This document shows positions 34,649 to 43,180 of a stretch of 44,461 bases of DNA, piece by piece. Origin of the DNA: Pseudoroseomonas ludipueritiae. GTDB lineage: Bacteria > Pseudomonadota > Alphaproteobacteria > Acetobacterales > Acetobacteraceae. The stretch spans positions 1 through 44,461 of the forward strand of contig NZ_JACTUZ010000021.1 in assembly GCF_014490445.1 (NCBI RefSeq). Reading direction: 5' to 3'. Each line of letters starts with the position of its first letter. The first letter of the stretch is position 1. The notes below the pieces were generated by a model. It made no database searches. It worked only from the letters and a program-made list of their open reading frames with translations, and was not told where the DNA came from. A program made the translations under genes and the position numbers.

Positions 34649-36244
34649 TCAGGCGGCCAATGGCTGGCGGCTGCGCAGCCGCTTGTAGGTCATGTGGCAG
34701 AGCAAGATCACGGCGGTGGCGGCGGTGGCCACCGCGACGGCGAAAAAGACATCGTTGTAGGCAAGCACATAGGATTCCCTGCTGGCGACCTGCGCGAGCA
34801 TCACCGTTCCCTCGGCTCCGCGCAGCGCCGGGTCTCCCAGCGTGCCGGCATAGGCGCCGCTGTATTGCTGCACGCGCTGCGCCACCATGGGGTTCTGCAG
34901 CGTCAAGGACTGCACCACATGGCTGGAATGGAACTTCTCCCGGTAGACCAGCAGCGTGCCCAGCCCGGCCGAGCCCAGCAGGCCACCGAAGGTCTGCGAA
35001 GCCAGGAAGACCGCGAGATAGCTGGAGATGAAGTTCAGCCCGGTGCGGACCAGATGCGCGAAGCTCCAGGACATGGCAGCGGGCAGGAAGATCGCGCCGC
35101 CGAAGGCCACCATGGCCTGCGAGAGATACATGTCATGCGGCCGCGTCAGGCTGGTGGACTGGCTGTCCATCCAGGCGCCCACGGCGATCAGCAAGAGTGC
35201 GACCAGATGGATGCCTTCTGCCTTCTGCGGTTCGTTGATGAAGGCCACAAGCAGATAACCGGCCAGCGTCGCCGCCGTGATGACCCAGAACAGCCCGGTC
35301 AGCTGGTCGTTCAGAAAGCCGAGGTTCTGGAAGAAGCTGACGACGCCGGTTGCCTGCTCCGCCAGGATGAAGCGCAGGATCAGCATGGAGCCGCCGAAGC
35401 CGATCATGGCGCCGGAAGAAAGGAAGCGCATATGCAGCAGCGGCTGCGAGCGGTTCAGCTCAATGGCCAGCAACAAGACCAGAGCCGCGACGCCGCCGGC
35501 CAGGGTCAGCCCCAGCCAGGGCACTTCGGTCCACCAGTAGTAACGGCCCAGCGTCAGCGCCACCGAGACCATCCCGCAGCCCAGCGCCAGCAATGGCAGG
35601 CTGATGATGTCCACGCGGTCGAAAACCCTGGCGCGCGGAGGCGGGGTGATGGGCACCAGATGCACCACCGCGAAGCTCATCAGCGCCAACCCCATCTCCA
35701 CCACGTTCAGCCCGTGCCAGAGCCCCAGTTGCAGGAGGTGGGGCGATATGGCACGCGCCAGGGGCGTCGCGACCTGGCTGCCCATCAGCCCGAAGCAGAC
35801 GCCCATTGTCAGCCGCTTGGCCGGAGGCAGGGGTTCCAGAACATAAAGGAAGGCCAGGGTACTCAGCGGCGCTGTGGCGAAGCCAGCCACCGCGCGCAGC
35901 ACCACCGCCTGATTGAGGTCATCGGTGAAGAGATGCGCCAGCGAGACCAGCGCGAAAAACCCGAGCCCCAGCTTGGCAAAAATGCGGATGCCATACTGCG
36001 TGCGGAATTTCCACAGCAGCAGCGTGGCCGTGGCACTGGTGGCGCTATAGGCCGCCATCAGCCACAGCGCCTCATTCGTGGTGGCGGCGAACTGTGCCTG
36101 CGCCGCCTGGGTATTCACCGCCACGAGGTTGTTGCTGAGCCCGGAGGTCAGGCCGAAGAGCATCGAGGCCAGAAAGTAGCCGAAGGTCCGCAGGAAGCCG
36201 GCCGGCGGCGGCGCTGGCGGAGCGGGAGGGGCGGTGTCGCTCAT
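34649..36244 (-). CDS. MFS multidrug transporter, DHA2/EmrB family
   Basis: A 531-residue inner-membrane proton antiporter with about 14 membrane segments, as expected for DHA2. The N-terminal TM region starts TFGYFLASMLFGLTSGLSNN and continues with NEALWLMAAYSATSATATLL and LRAVAGFATAPLSTLAFLYV. A Pro-rich cytoplasmic N-terminus precedes it. It starts in an ATGA overlap with the MarR gene and is followed by the HlyD adaptor, so the three form one regulated efflux unit. Export of hydrophobic toxic compounds is the likely role; the specific substrate is unknown. Confidence 0.92.
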   Translation of the reverse strand: MSDTAPPAPPAPPPAGFLRTFGYFLASMLFGLTSGLSNNLVAVNTQAAQAQFAATTNEALWLMAAYSATSATATLLLWKFRTQYGIRIFAKLGLGFFALVSLAHLFTDDLNQAVVLRAVAGFATAPLSTLAFLYVLEPLPPAKRLTMGVCFGLMGSQVATPLARAISPHLLQLGLWHGLNVVEMGLALMSFAVVHLVPITPPPRARVFDRVDIISLPLLALGCGMVSVALTLGRYYWWTEVPWLGLTLAGGVAALVLLLAIELNRSQPLLHMRFLSSGAMIGFGGSMLILRFILAEQATGVVSFFQNLGFLNDQLTGLFWVITAATLAGYLLVAFINEPQKAEGIHLVALLLIAVGAWMDSQSTSLTRPHDMYLSQAMVAFGGAIFLPAAMSWSFAHLVRTGLNFISSYLAVFLASQTFGGLLGSAGLGTLLVYREKFHSSHVVQSLTLQNPMVAQRVQQYSGAYAGTLGDPALRGAEGTVMLAQVASRESYVLAYNDVFFAVAVATAATAVILLCHMTYKRLRSRQPLAA

Positions 36245-36687
36245 TGTCCTCCCTCCCCCGCCACGGCATCCAGGTTGGCGCTGATGGCCCGCAGGACCCG
36301 CAGCGCGGTGGCCAGGTCCGCCTCGTCCACGCCCTGAAGCACACGGTCGCGCAACCGGCTGGAGATGCCTGTGACCTCTGCCGCAACCGGGGCGGCCTCA
36401 CTGGTCAGCGCCACGCGTTTGGCCCGGCGGTCATCGGCAACCGGGATGCGGGCAACAAGGCCCTGGCGCTCCAAGCCATCGAGCAGGCGGACCAGGGTCG
36501 GGTTCTCGATGGAGAGCTGCGAGGCCAGCTCCCGCTGCGGCAGCCCCTCCTGTTCCTGGGCCAGCAGGGCCAGCACGCGCGCACGGGCCAGCGTCTGGCC
36601 GGAAGCACGCAATTCAGCATCGAAGCAGCTGCGCCAGCGGAAGAAGACGCGCCGCAACTCGGCCCCAAAGGGTTCACGCACACGCAA
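36241..36687 (-). CDS. MarR family transcriptional regulator
   Basis: A 148-residue winged-helix repressor. The DNA-binding region includes LPQRELASQLSIENPTLVRL and the wing DDRRAKRVALTSEA. TTG at 36687 is chosen because AGGA lies 8 nt upstream; GTG 36681 is an alternative. It is first in the efflux operon (4-bp overlap with the MFS gene). Overlapping inverted repeats at 36704-36725, just upstream, are its likely operator, which suggests autoregulation released by a phenolic or drug ligand. Confidence 0.9.
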   Translation of the reverse strand: MRVREPFGAELRRVFFRWRSCFDAELRASGQTLARARVLALLAQEQEGLPQRELASQLSIENPTLVRLLDGLERQGLVARIPVADDRRAKRVALTSEAAPVAAEVTGISSRLRDRVLQGVDEADLATALRVLRAISANLDAVAGEGGQ

Positions 36688-36703
36688 TGCCAGTTCCTGT
36701 AGG

Positions 36704-36725
36704 AAGCTAAATGTTAGCTTGCTAA
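36704..36725. promoter_or_regulatory. Overlapping dyads, candidate MarR operator
   Basis: AAGCTAA-ATG-TTAGCTT (36704-36720) is a perfect 7-bp dyad. The overlapping TTAGC-TT-GCTAA (36714-36725) is a second one sharing its right arm. The AT-rich block begins 17 bp upstream of the marR start and about 155 bp upstream of hemA, typical of a MarR autoregulatory site. Confidence 0.6.
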
Positions 36726-36869
36726 TTAAAGGCCGCCGCTTCTGTTCGCAAGCAGCCCAGACCTGCCCTGAAGAGGTGGCAGCCCCGCATCTGCCGCGCC
36801 GTTAAGCCAGTTGCGGGATGACAGGGCTGGTCCAGGTGCCTATCTACCGGCGATTCGTTAGCAAATGCC

Positions 36870-36880
36870 GGAGGCCCGCC
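36870..36880 (+). promoter_or_regulatory. Ribosome binding site that sets the hemA start
   Basis: GGAGG at 36870-36874 lies 6 nt before TTG 36881. The in-frame ATG at 36818 has no comparable site and adds 21 residues not seen in the family. Confidence 0.6.
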
Positions 36881-38092
36881 TTGCACCCGTTCCAGCAACA
36901 CTGCCGAGACGAGCTGGACCGCATGAAGGCGGAAGGCCGCTATCGCAGCTTCGCCGCCCTCACCAAGTCCCGCCGCGACTTCCCCCGCTACACCGACGCG
37001 CGGGGCCGGGAGATCACCGTCTGGTCTTCCAACGACTACCTGGGCCTTGGTGGCTCCGATGTGCTGGCCGAGGCGGCGATGCAGGCCATCGAGGCGCATG
37101 GCGTGGGCTCCGGCGGCACGCGCAACATCTCCGGCAATACCCCGGCGCATGAGGCACTGGAGCGGGAGCTGGCCTCGCTGCACGGCAAGGAAGCGGCGCT
37201 GGTCTTCACCTCCGGCTATGTCGCCAACCAGGCGGCCCTGGGCACCATCCTGGCCAGCATGGGCGGCAACTGGCACGTCTTCTCGGACGAGAAGAACCAC
37301 AACTCCATGATCGCCGGCATGAAGAATGCCCGCTCCAGGAGCATCTTCCGCCACAATGACGTGGCGCATCTGGAAGAGCTGCTGGCTGCCACCGACCCGG
37401 GCGTGAACAAGCTCGTGGCCTTCGAATCCGTCTATTCCATGGATGGCGACATCGGCCCCCTGGCGGAGCTGGCGGCGGTCTGTCGCAAATACGGCGCGCT
37501 GAGCTACCTGGACGAGGTGCATGCCGTCGGCATGTATGGCGCGACCGGCGCGGGCGTGGCTGAGCGGGATGGCGTCTCGGACCAGATCGACATCATCCAG
37601 GGCACCCTGGCCAAGGCCTTCGGCTGCCATGGCGGCTATGTCGCCGGCACGGCGGAGGTGATCGACTATCTCCGCTCCGCCGCCGCGGGCTTCATCTTCA
37701 CCACCTCCCTGCCGCCAGCGCTGGCAGCGGCGGCGCTGGCCAGCGTGCGGCATGTGAAGGGCGCCACGGACCTGCGCGCCCGCCATGCCGAGCGCGCGGC
37801 ACGGCTGAAGGCGGCCTTCCGGGCGGTGGGCGTGGAGCCCATGCCCTCCGTCAGCCATATCGTGCCGGTTCCGGTGGGTGATGCCGCCTTGTGCCGTGAG
37901 GTCAGCCGGCTGCTGCTGGAGCAGCACGGCCTCTATGTCACGCCCATCAACTACCCCACCGTGCCGCGCGGCACGGAGCGGCTGCGCTTCACCCCCACCC
38001 CGCGCCATGGGGACGCCGATATCGAGCGTGTAGCCCAGGCCGTGGCGGATGTGCTGCGCCAGGTGGGCCTCCTGCGCGCGGATGCGGCCTGA
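36881..38092 (+). CDS. hemA: 5-aminolevulinate synthase
   Basis: PLP enzyme that condenses glycine and succinyl-CoA to 5-aminolevulinate, the first step of heme synthesis by the C4 pathway used by alphaproteobacteria. It is 403 residues from TTG 36881, matching the usual length of about 405. Signatures are [35 protein letters not shown] and the Schiff-base Lys245 in [13 protein letters not shown]. The end [19 protein letters not shown] is the substrate-binding family block. It is divergent from the marR-efflux operon; the marR-type operator lies in the shared region, so a regulatory effect on hemA is possible but unproven. Tandem hairpins follow the gene. Confidence 0.95.
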   Translation: MHPFQQHCRDELDRMKAEGRYRSFAALTKSRRDFPRYTDARGREITVWSSNDYLGLGGSDVLAEAAMQAIEAHGVGSGGTRNISGNTPAHEALERELASLHGKEAALVFTSGYVANQAALGTILASMGGNWHVFSDEKNHNSMIAGMKNARSRSIFRHNDVAHLEELLAATDPGVNKLVAFESVYSMDGDIGPLAELAAVCRKYGALSYLDEVHAVGMYGATGAGVAERDGVSDQIDIIQGTLAKAFGCHGGYVAGTAEVIDYLRSAAAGFIFTTSLPPALAAAALASVRHVKGATDLRARHAERAARLKAAFRAVGVEPMPSVSHIVPVPVGDAALCREVSRLLLEQHGLYVTPINYPTVPRGTERLRFTPTPRHGDADIERVAQAVADVLRQVGLLRADAA

Positions 38093-38229
38093 CGGTTTCC
38101 TCTTGGTAGCGCGACAGCTACGCCATCAAATGCAGGTGGCGCTTGCCGCGCGCTCTCCGCTTAAGCCGCGAGCATGATCGCGATGTGGAAGGACGAGATG
38201 GACCACCCCTCTCTAGTGGTGGAAGACTC

Positions 38230-38274
38230 GGCCGCCGGCTGAGGCGGCCAGCGTGGCGCGTCGCCGCGCCATGC
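38230..38274. terminator. Tandem hairpins between hemA and convergent response regulator
   Basis: GGCCGCC (38230-38236) pairs with GGCGGCC (38243-38249) across 6 nt. Immediately beyond, GCGTGGCGCG (38251-38260) pairs with CGCGCCATGC (38265-38274) across TCGC with one G-U pair. The pair lies between convergent genes; no U tracts are seen. Confidence 0.5.
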
Positions 38275-38329
38275 CAGGGATCACATCCCCGGCTGGCTCA
38301 CCCGCCATGGCGCCGGCATCCGGCCGCCC

Positions 38330-38695
38330 CTACTCGGGCCGTCCCACCAGATCCACAACAGCCTGCACGATCTCCGTGACACGGAAGGGCTTGTCGAAGA
38401 CGGCAGCGAAAAGGTCGCCGTTCCGGCGGGCGATCTCGGCCTGCGCGCCACTCATCAGGATGATGGGCAGGGAAAGGCCATCCGTCCGCTCCCGGATGGC
38501 ACGCGCGAATTCCAGACCATTCATCACCGGCATCATGAAATCCGTGATGACCAGCGCCGGCCGGTCGCGCTGGAAGACATCCAGGCCCTTCCGTCCGTTG
38601 CTGGCACGCACAACCATATACCCTTCGTCTTCCAGCGCGAAGGCGAGCACGTCGGCAATCAGGAACTCATCATCGACCACAAGGATCGTCGTCAT
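38330..38695 (-). CDS. Single-domain response regulator (CheY-like receiver)
   Basis: A 121-residue receiver protein from ATG 38695; a TTG 18 nt earlier is an alternative. It has the acidic pair in LVVDDEF, phospho-acceptor Asp52 in VITDFMMPVMNG, and the conserved Lys in FDKPFRVTEI. There is no output domain, so it must act by protein contact or as a phosphate relay. It is 31 bp downstream of the KaiC-like gene on the same strand, and the hybrid kinase is further upstream. The three probably form one signalling unit. Confidence 0.9.
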   Translation of the reverse strand: MTTILVVDDEFLIADVLAFALEDEGYMVVRASNGRKGLDVFQRDRPALVITDFMMPVMNGLEFARAIRERTDGLSLPIILMSGAQAEIARRNGDLFAAVFDKPFRVTEIVQAVVDLVGRPE

Positions 38696-38725
38696 CTGCC
38701 GGCCTGCCCCCAAACGCTGCCGCGA

Positions 38726-40189
38726 TCAATTTCCTGATCTGGTCGCCGTGCCGCCAATGCTGACCGTTTGCGGCACGTCTTCGAAAGCCTTGGCCAGACG
38801 GATGCCATCCTGCGTTATCAGAAGCTCCCGGAAAGAAGCATCGAAGGCGCTGTCCCTGATCTTGAGGATCATCAAGATGCGCCGGAGCGTGTCGCCGACC
38901 TCGGCAAACCGCATCATCAGGATATTGTCGAAGAGGCTGGACAGTTCCATCGCCGGCATATAGGCGCTGCTGTCGAAGACATTCCGGATCTCCCACGTCG
39001 CCATCACCGTAACTCCCATGGCGCGTAGTTCGTTGATCAGCGCCGTGAAGAACTCGAGCTGACGCGCCGGCTCAGCGGAAGCGCGCGCGATGGCGCCGAG
39101 GCTGTCGATGAACACGCGGCGGTAGCCGCCCTCGCGCACCGCATCCAGCAACCGGTAGGCGAGCATGTCCATGAACTGCTCGGTCGTGGGCTGCCAGATC
39201 AGCCGCACCGCACCGCTTCGTATCTGCTCGCGCAGCCCCAGGCCGAGGGCATCGGCCTTTCGCACCATGCGCCCCTCGGTTTCGTAGAAGCCGAAGATCA
39301 GGCCTGGTTCCTCCGGCGTGCAGCAGGACAGGAAGCTCAGCCCCAGGCTGGTCTTGCCGGTGCCGGAAGCGCCGGTCACCAGCGTGGCGGATCTGCGCTG
39401 CAGCCCGCCGCCAGTCATGGCGTCCAGGTCCGGCACACCACTTGGGACGGCTTCCTCAACCGGGTCGTCGGCACTGCCCCGGCCGCCCAGCACCGCCTCC
39501 AGCCGCGGATAAACCACGACGCCCTGGGAGGTGATCTGGAACTCATGCAGGCCCGGCACGGCGCCGCTGCCGCGCGTCTTGCGCAGGTGCAACCGCCGGA
39601 TCGCGCGGTTGGCGAGCAGTTCCTCCCCCAGCTCGATCACGCCGTCGACCATGGTGTGCTCGGGGCTGGAATCATCCAGCCGGGCGCTGGTCAGGAACAG
39701 CGTGGTGCAGCCGGCGAAGGCGGCGTGGCCCTGCAGCTCCGCGATGAACTTCTTGGTATCGATCGTATGCTCGGCGCGGGAGCGGGCATTCAGCACGCCA
39801 TCCACCACCAGCACCGTCGCCTTCTGCCGCGTGATCTCACGCCGCAGCAGCTTCACCACCTCTTCCAGCCCCTCGCTCTCCAGCGTGTCGAAGGCGCTGA
39901 CGAACTGGATCTCGTCACCAACCCGCTGCCGGTCGAAGAAGCTGAGCGTGGACAGGAACTGGAACAGCCGCTCGTGCGATTCGGAGAGCAGCGTCGCAAA
40001 GAGCACGCGGCCGCCGTTCCGGGCATGGTGGAAGGCGATCTGGTTGGCGAAGATGGTCTTGCCCGAGCCTGGGCGCCCCTGGACGATATAGGACGCACCC
40101 GCCACCAAGCCGCCCTGCAGCAGCGTATCGAGGCCCTGGATCCCACTTTCCAGCCTTGCGAGATATTCCAAGATCCGTAGCCCCGGCAA
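38726..40189 (-). CDS. Double-domain KaiC/RecA-like ATPase
   Basis: A 487-residue protein with two RecA/KaiC ATPase domains. Domain 1 (about residues 10-235) has Walker A GRPGSGKT at 38-45 and Walker B Asp130 in TVLVVDGV. Domain 2 (about 245-480) has Walker A GASGTGKT at 273-280 and Walker B Asp362 in VFIDSLG. Each opens with the KaiC-type lead-in (LESGIQGLDTLLQGG; VPDLDAMTGGG). The catalytic-glutamate region reads LLSESHERL and FYETEGR instead of the KaiC EE pair. The S431/T432 autophosphorylation region of clock KaiC is not recognisable by eye. TTG 40189 is the start used here; TTG 40171 is possible. No kaiA or kaiB gene is present, so it is unlikely to be a clock protein and more likely a signalling ATPase. 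Confidence 0.88.
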   Translation of the reverse strand: MPGLRILEYLARLESGIQGLDTLLQGGLVAGASYIVQGRPGSGKTIFANQIAFHHARNGGRVLFATLLSESHERLFQFLSTLSFFDRQRVGDEIQFVSAFDTLESEGLEEVVKLLRREITRQKATVLVVDGVLNARSRAEHTIDTKKFIAELQGHAAFAGCTTLFLTSARLDDSSPEHTMVDGVIELGEELLANRAIRRLHLRKTRGSGAVPGLHEFQITSQGVVVYPRLEAVLGGRGSADDPVEEAVPSGVPDLDAMTGGGLQRRSATLVTGASGTGKTSLGLSFLSCCTPEEPGLIFGFYETEGRMVRKADALGLGLREQIRSGAVRLIWQPTTEQFMDMLAYRLLDAVREGGYRRVFIDSLGAIARASAEPARQLEFFTALINELRAMGVTVMATWEIRNVFDSSAYMPAMELSSLFDNILMMRFAEVGDTLRRILMILKIRDSAFDASFRELLITQDGIRLAKAFEDVPQTVSIGGTATRSGN

Positions 40190-40279
40190 AAAAGACGATC
40201 CCCGGGCAGCGGTTGCCGCCCGTCATGACCTCGCCCATTCCTGCACTGAACGGGCGGCCAGGTCAAAGGGTCCGGCGCC

Positions 40280-42844
40280 TCAGCCGCCGCTGAGGAGCAC
40301 CGCCCGCTCCAGGCAATTCAACAACTGCGCGCTGTCATAGGGCTTGTGCAGCATAACCGCGCGCCGCGCCAGGGCCTCCGGCAGATCCGGCGCATGGTGG
40401 TAGCCGGAGGCGAAGACCAGCGCGATGTCCGGCACCATGGCATGGACCCGCGCCGCCAACTCCGCGCCCGTCATGCCGGGCAGGCCGATATCGGTGATCA
40501 GCACGTCGCAGGGCTCCCGCTCCAGCAACGCCAGTGCTCCCTGGGCATCGGCCGCCATGCGCACGCGGTGCCCGGCCTTGGCCAGCAGGTCGCGCGTGCC
40601 TTCGCGGATCAGCGGGTCATCCTCCACCAGCAGCACGGAGCGCATCGCCGGCGCGGCAAGGGCTGGCGGGGCGGCGGGAGGCAGCGCGGCATTGCGCTGC
40701 GCTTGGTTGGCCAGCACGTGGCGCAGCTTCCGCGCCAGCGCCTTCTGCGAATAGGGCTTGGTCAGCAACTCCACCCCGGCATCCACGCGGCCGCCATGCA
40801 CGATGGTGTTTTCCGCGTAGCCCGAGGTGAAGAGCACTGCCATGCGCGGCTGCATGCTCCTGGCGCGCTCCACCAGCTCGGTGCTGCGCATGGGGCCGGG
40901 CATGACCACATCGGTGAAGAGCAGGTCCACCGTCATGCCGCTCTCGATGATGGCCATGGCGCCCTCGGCATCGCGGGCGCGCAGCACGGTATAGCCGAGG
41001 CTGGTCAGGGTATCGACCACCACCTCCCGCACCGCCAGGTCATCCTCCACCACCAGCACGGTTTCCTTGCCGCCCAGCGCGGGACCGCCGCCCCGCCGGT
41101 CGTCCCGCTCCTCCGCCCTCTCGCAACGCGGCAGGTAGAGGCGGATGGTGGTGCCGTGGCCCGGCTCGCTCTCGATCCGCACATGGCCGCCGGACTGACG
41201 CACGAAGCCATAGACCATGGAGAGCCCGAGGCCCGTCCCCTTCCCTTCCGGCTTGGTGGTGAAGAAAGGCTCGAAGACCTTCTCCATCACCTCGGCCGAC
41301 ATGCCGGAGCCGGTGTCGGTGACGGCCAGCATCACGTATTCACCGGGTTCGGCCTCCGGGTGCATCCGGGCATAGGCGGCATCCAGCGTCACGTTGCTGG
41401 CCTCGATGGTCAGGCGGCCATGGCCTTCCATCGCATCGCGGGCATTGATGGCCAGGTTCAGCAGCGCGTTCTCGACCTGCCCCGGGTCCACCAGCGTGTT
41501 CCAGAGGCCGGAGGCGATCATGGTTTCGATCTCGACCTGCTCGCCCAGGCTGCGGCTGAGCATGTCGTCCAGCCCGTGCAGAAAGCGGGCGATGTTCACC
41601 ACGCGGGGCTGCAAGGGCTGGCGCCGCGCGAAGGCCAGCAGCTGCGCGGCCAAGCGGGCGCCGCGGTCCACGGCACCCAGCGCATGCTCCACCCGCCGCG
41701 CCGCTTCCGGCTGCCCGGAAAGGTCGCGCGCCAGCAGCTCCAGGTTGCCATGGATGACCTGCAGCAGGTTGTTGAAGTCATGCGCCACGCCACCGGTCAG
41801 GTTGCCCAGCGCCTCCATCTTCTGCGCCTGCCGCAACTGGGTCTCGGCGCGCTGGCGTTCCCGCTGCTCCGCCTCCAGCTCCCGCGTGCGCTCCCGCACC
41901 CGCGCTTCCAGGTCGATGGCGCTCTGCCGCAGCATGTCTCGCGCGCGCACCGTATGCTCGATATCGGTGCAGGTGCCGAGCCAGCGGATCACCTCGCCCG
42001 TCACCTCGTCCCGCACCGGCAGGGCGCGGCGGAGGAACCAGCGCCAGGTGCCATCGGCGCGCCGGAGCCGGTACTCGGTCTGGTAGCCCTGGCCGGTCTC
42101 CACCGCATGGCGCCAGCTCAGGTCCGCCACCTCCCGGTCTTCGGGATGCACCACGCCCAGCCAGGCGGCGACATCCGTCGTCTCCGCCTGCAGGCCGGTG
42201 AACTCGCGCCAGCGCTCGTTGAAGTAGTCGTAACGGCCGGTCGCATCGGCGGTCCAGATCAGCTGCGGCAGCGCCGCCGTCAGGGCCTGGAGCTGCGCCT
42301 CGCTGTCGCGCAGCGCGCGGTCGGCCGATTGCCGCTGGCGCTCCAACTGCAGCCGCTCCGTGGTGTCGAGCAAGACCTCCAGGATGCCCACCACCTCGTT
42401 CCGCCGGTTGCGCACCGGGCTGAAATGCAGGTCCAGCCAGATCTGCTCCACGGTGCCCCCGCGCTTCAGCATGAAGGGCTGCTCGGCATAGGACAGGTGG
42501 CCGCCGTCCCGGCAGCGGCGCAGAACCTCACCGATGAAGGCCGCCGCCTCGGGCCAGGCCTCGGCGACAGGGCGGCCCAGGATGCCCGGGTGCCGGTCGG
42601 CCGCGAAGCGGGCATAGGCTTCGTTGTAGATCAGGATGCCCTGCTCGCCCCAGAGCAGCGCCAGCGGCAGCGGCGCCTGGATCATGAAGCTGACAGTGGA
42701 CCTGAGCGTGCCGGACCAGTCCTCGATCGGCCCCAGCGGCGTGGCCGACCAGTCGAAGTCGCGGATCAGGTCAACCATCTCGCCTTCTCCATGGGCGAAG
42801 ATAGCTTTGGGTTCAGGACTGGCGACCACTGCGGCGAAAGTCAT
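40280..42844 (-). CDS. Hybrid sensor histidine kinase with two PAS and two receiver domains
   Basis: An 854-residue soluble sensor kinase without membrane segments. Domains by position are: PAS-like about 45-165 (PLGPIEDWSGTLRSTV lead-in), PAS about 185-300 (DYFNERWREFTGL; HPEDREVADLSW), coiled coil to about 340, HisKA with His355 in GGVAHDFNNLL, HATPase_c with N-box Asn467 (NLAINARDAM) and GTGLGLSMV, REC1 about 595-705 with Asp645 (LLFTDVVMPG), and REC2 about 735-850 with Asp785 (LITDIGLPG). Two receivers suggest a multistep phosphorelay or cross-talk. It is 90 bp upstream of the KaiC-like gene on the same strand and thus probably co-transcribed with it and the single receiver. Confidence 0.93.
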   Translation of the reverse strand: MTFAAVVASPEPKAIFAHGEGEMVDLIRDFDWSATPLGPIEDWSGTLRSTVSFMIQAPLPLALLWGEQGILIYNEAYARFAADRHPGILGRPVAEAWPEAAAFIGEVLRRCRDGGHLSYAEQPFMLKRGGTVEQIWLDLHFSPVRNRRNEVVGILEVLLDTTERLQLERQRQSADRALRDSEAQLQALTAALPQLIWTADATGRYDYFNERWREFTGLQAETTDVAAWLGVVHPEDREVADLSWRHAVETGQGYQTEYRLRRADGTWRWFLRRALPVRDEVTGEVIRWLGTCTDIEHTVRARDMLRQSAIDLEARVRERTRELEAEQRERQRAETQLRQAQKMEALGNLTGGVAHDFNNLLQVIHGNLELLARDLSGQPEAARRVEHALGAVDRGARLAAQLLAFARRQPLQPRVVNIARFLHGLDDMLSRSLGEQVEIETMIASGLWNTLVDPGQVENALLNLAINARDAMEGHGRLTIEASNVTLDAAYARMHPEAEPGEYVMLAVTDTGSGMSAEVMEKVFEPFFTTKPEGKGTGLGLSMVYGFVRQSGGHVRIESEPGHGTTIRLYLPRCERAEERDDRRGGGPALGGKETVLVVEDDLAVREVVVDTLTSLGYTVLRARDAEGAMAIIESGMTVDLLFTDVVMPGPMRSTELVERARSMQPRMAVLFTSGYAENTIVHGGRVDAGVELLTKPYSQKALARKLRHVLANQAQRNAALPPAAPPALAAPAMRSVLLVEDDPLIREGTRDLLAKAGHRVRMAADAQGALALLEREPCDVLITDIGLPGMTGAELAARVHAMVPDIALVFASGYHHAPDLPEALARRAVMLHKPYDSAQLLNCLERAVLLSGG

Positions 42845-42939
42845 TTGTCAGGTCCCGGCCATACAGATCCATGCGACGGTTCACGACCGGAGGCATGGCA
42901 GTAATGATGAAGGCAGCGCTGTGCTGCGCTTCAATCCTG

Positions 42940-42954
42940 TTTCGTAATACGAAA
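42940..42954. promoter_or_regulatory. Perfect 7-1-7 palindrome, candidate operator
   Basis: TTTCGTAATACGAAA is a perfect interrupted palindrome with a single central base, 96 bp upstream of the hybrid-kinase ATG. The TTTCG/CGAAA arms resemble IclR-type sites, but no IclR gene is present in the window. Confidence 0.5.
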
Positions 42955-43123
42955 ATCAATATCCTGTTACGGCAAACTGCTGCATTCCTCGCAAGCAAGC
43001 CACAGGATCTTACAAAACCGTCATCTCACGGCCTGACTCCGTCACTCCTCTTCCTCCTGCCGCGGGCCCCTGCCTCGCCGCGCGTCTTGAAGCCTTTCCT
43101 GACAAGAGAAACCACCCGGGCCA

Positions 43124-43145
43124 TCTTGCTGTTCTTCCAGCAAGA
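43124..43145 (+). other. 8-bp hairpin in leader of small secreted protein
   Basis: TCTTGCTG (43124-43131) pairs perfectly with CAGCAAGA (43138-43145) across a 6-nt loop, 35 nt before ATG 43181. It could be a leader attenuator or the end of an upstream transcript. Confidence 0.4.
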
Positions 43146-43180
43146 GCGCGCCATCGGCGCCTGACCTGAAGGAATTCATC

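Larger units (their letters stand above)
42845..43180. other. 336-bp divergent regulatory interval
   Basis: No gene is seen. It is less GC-rich than its neighbours. It holds the perfect dyad at 42940-42954, a TCTTGCTG/CAGCAAGA hairpin (43124-43145) and the AAGGA site of the 43181 gene. Promoters of the hybrid kinase (minus) and the small secreted protein (plus) must lie here; I could not place -35/-10 boxes with confidence. Confidence 0.6.

Noticed and set aside
38174-38242. 22-codon frame (MIAMWKDEMDHPSL...) after hemA
   Set aside because: There is no ribosome site and its stop lies in the loop of the tandem hairpin; it is probably chance.
40346-42904. Open frame of about 850 codons on the plus strand opposite the hybrid kinase
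   Set aside because: It is a high-GC antisense shadow: Gln/His/Arg-rich with no family motif, while the minus strand encodes a complete PAS/HisKA/HATPase/REC protein.
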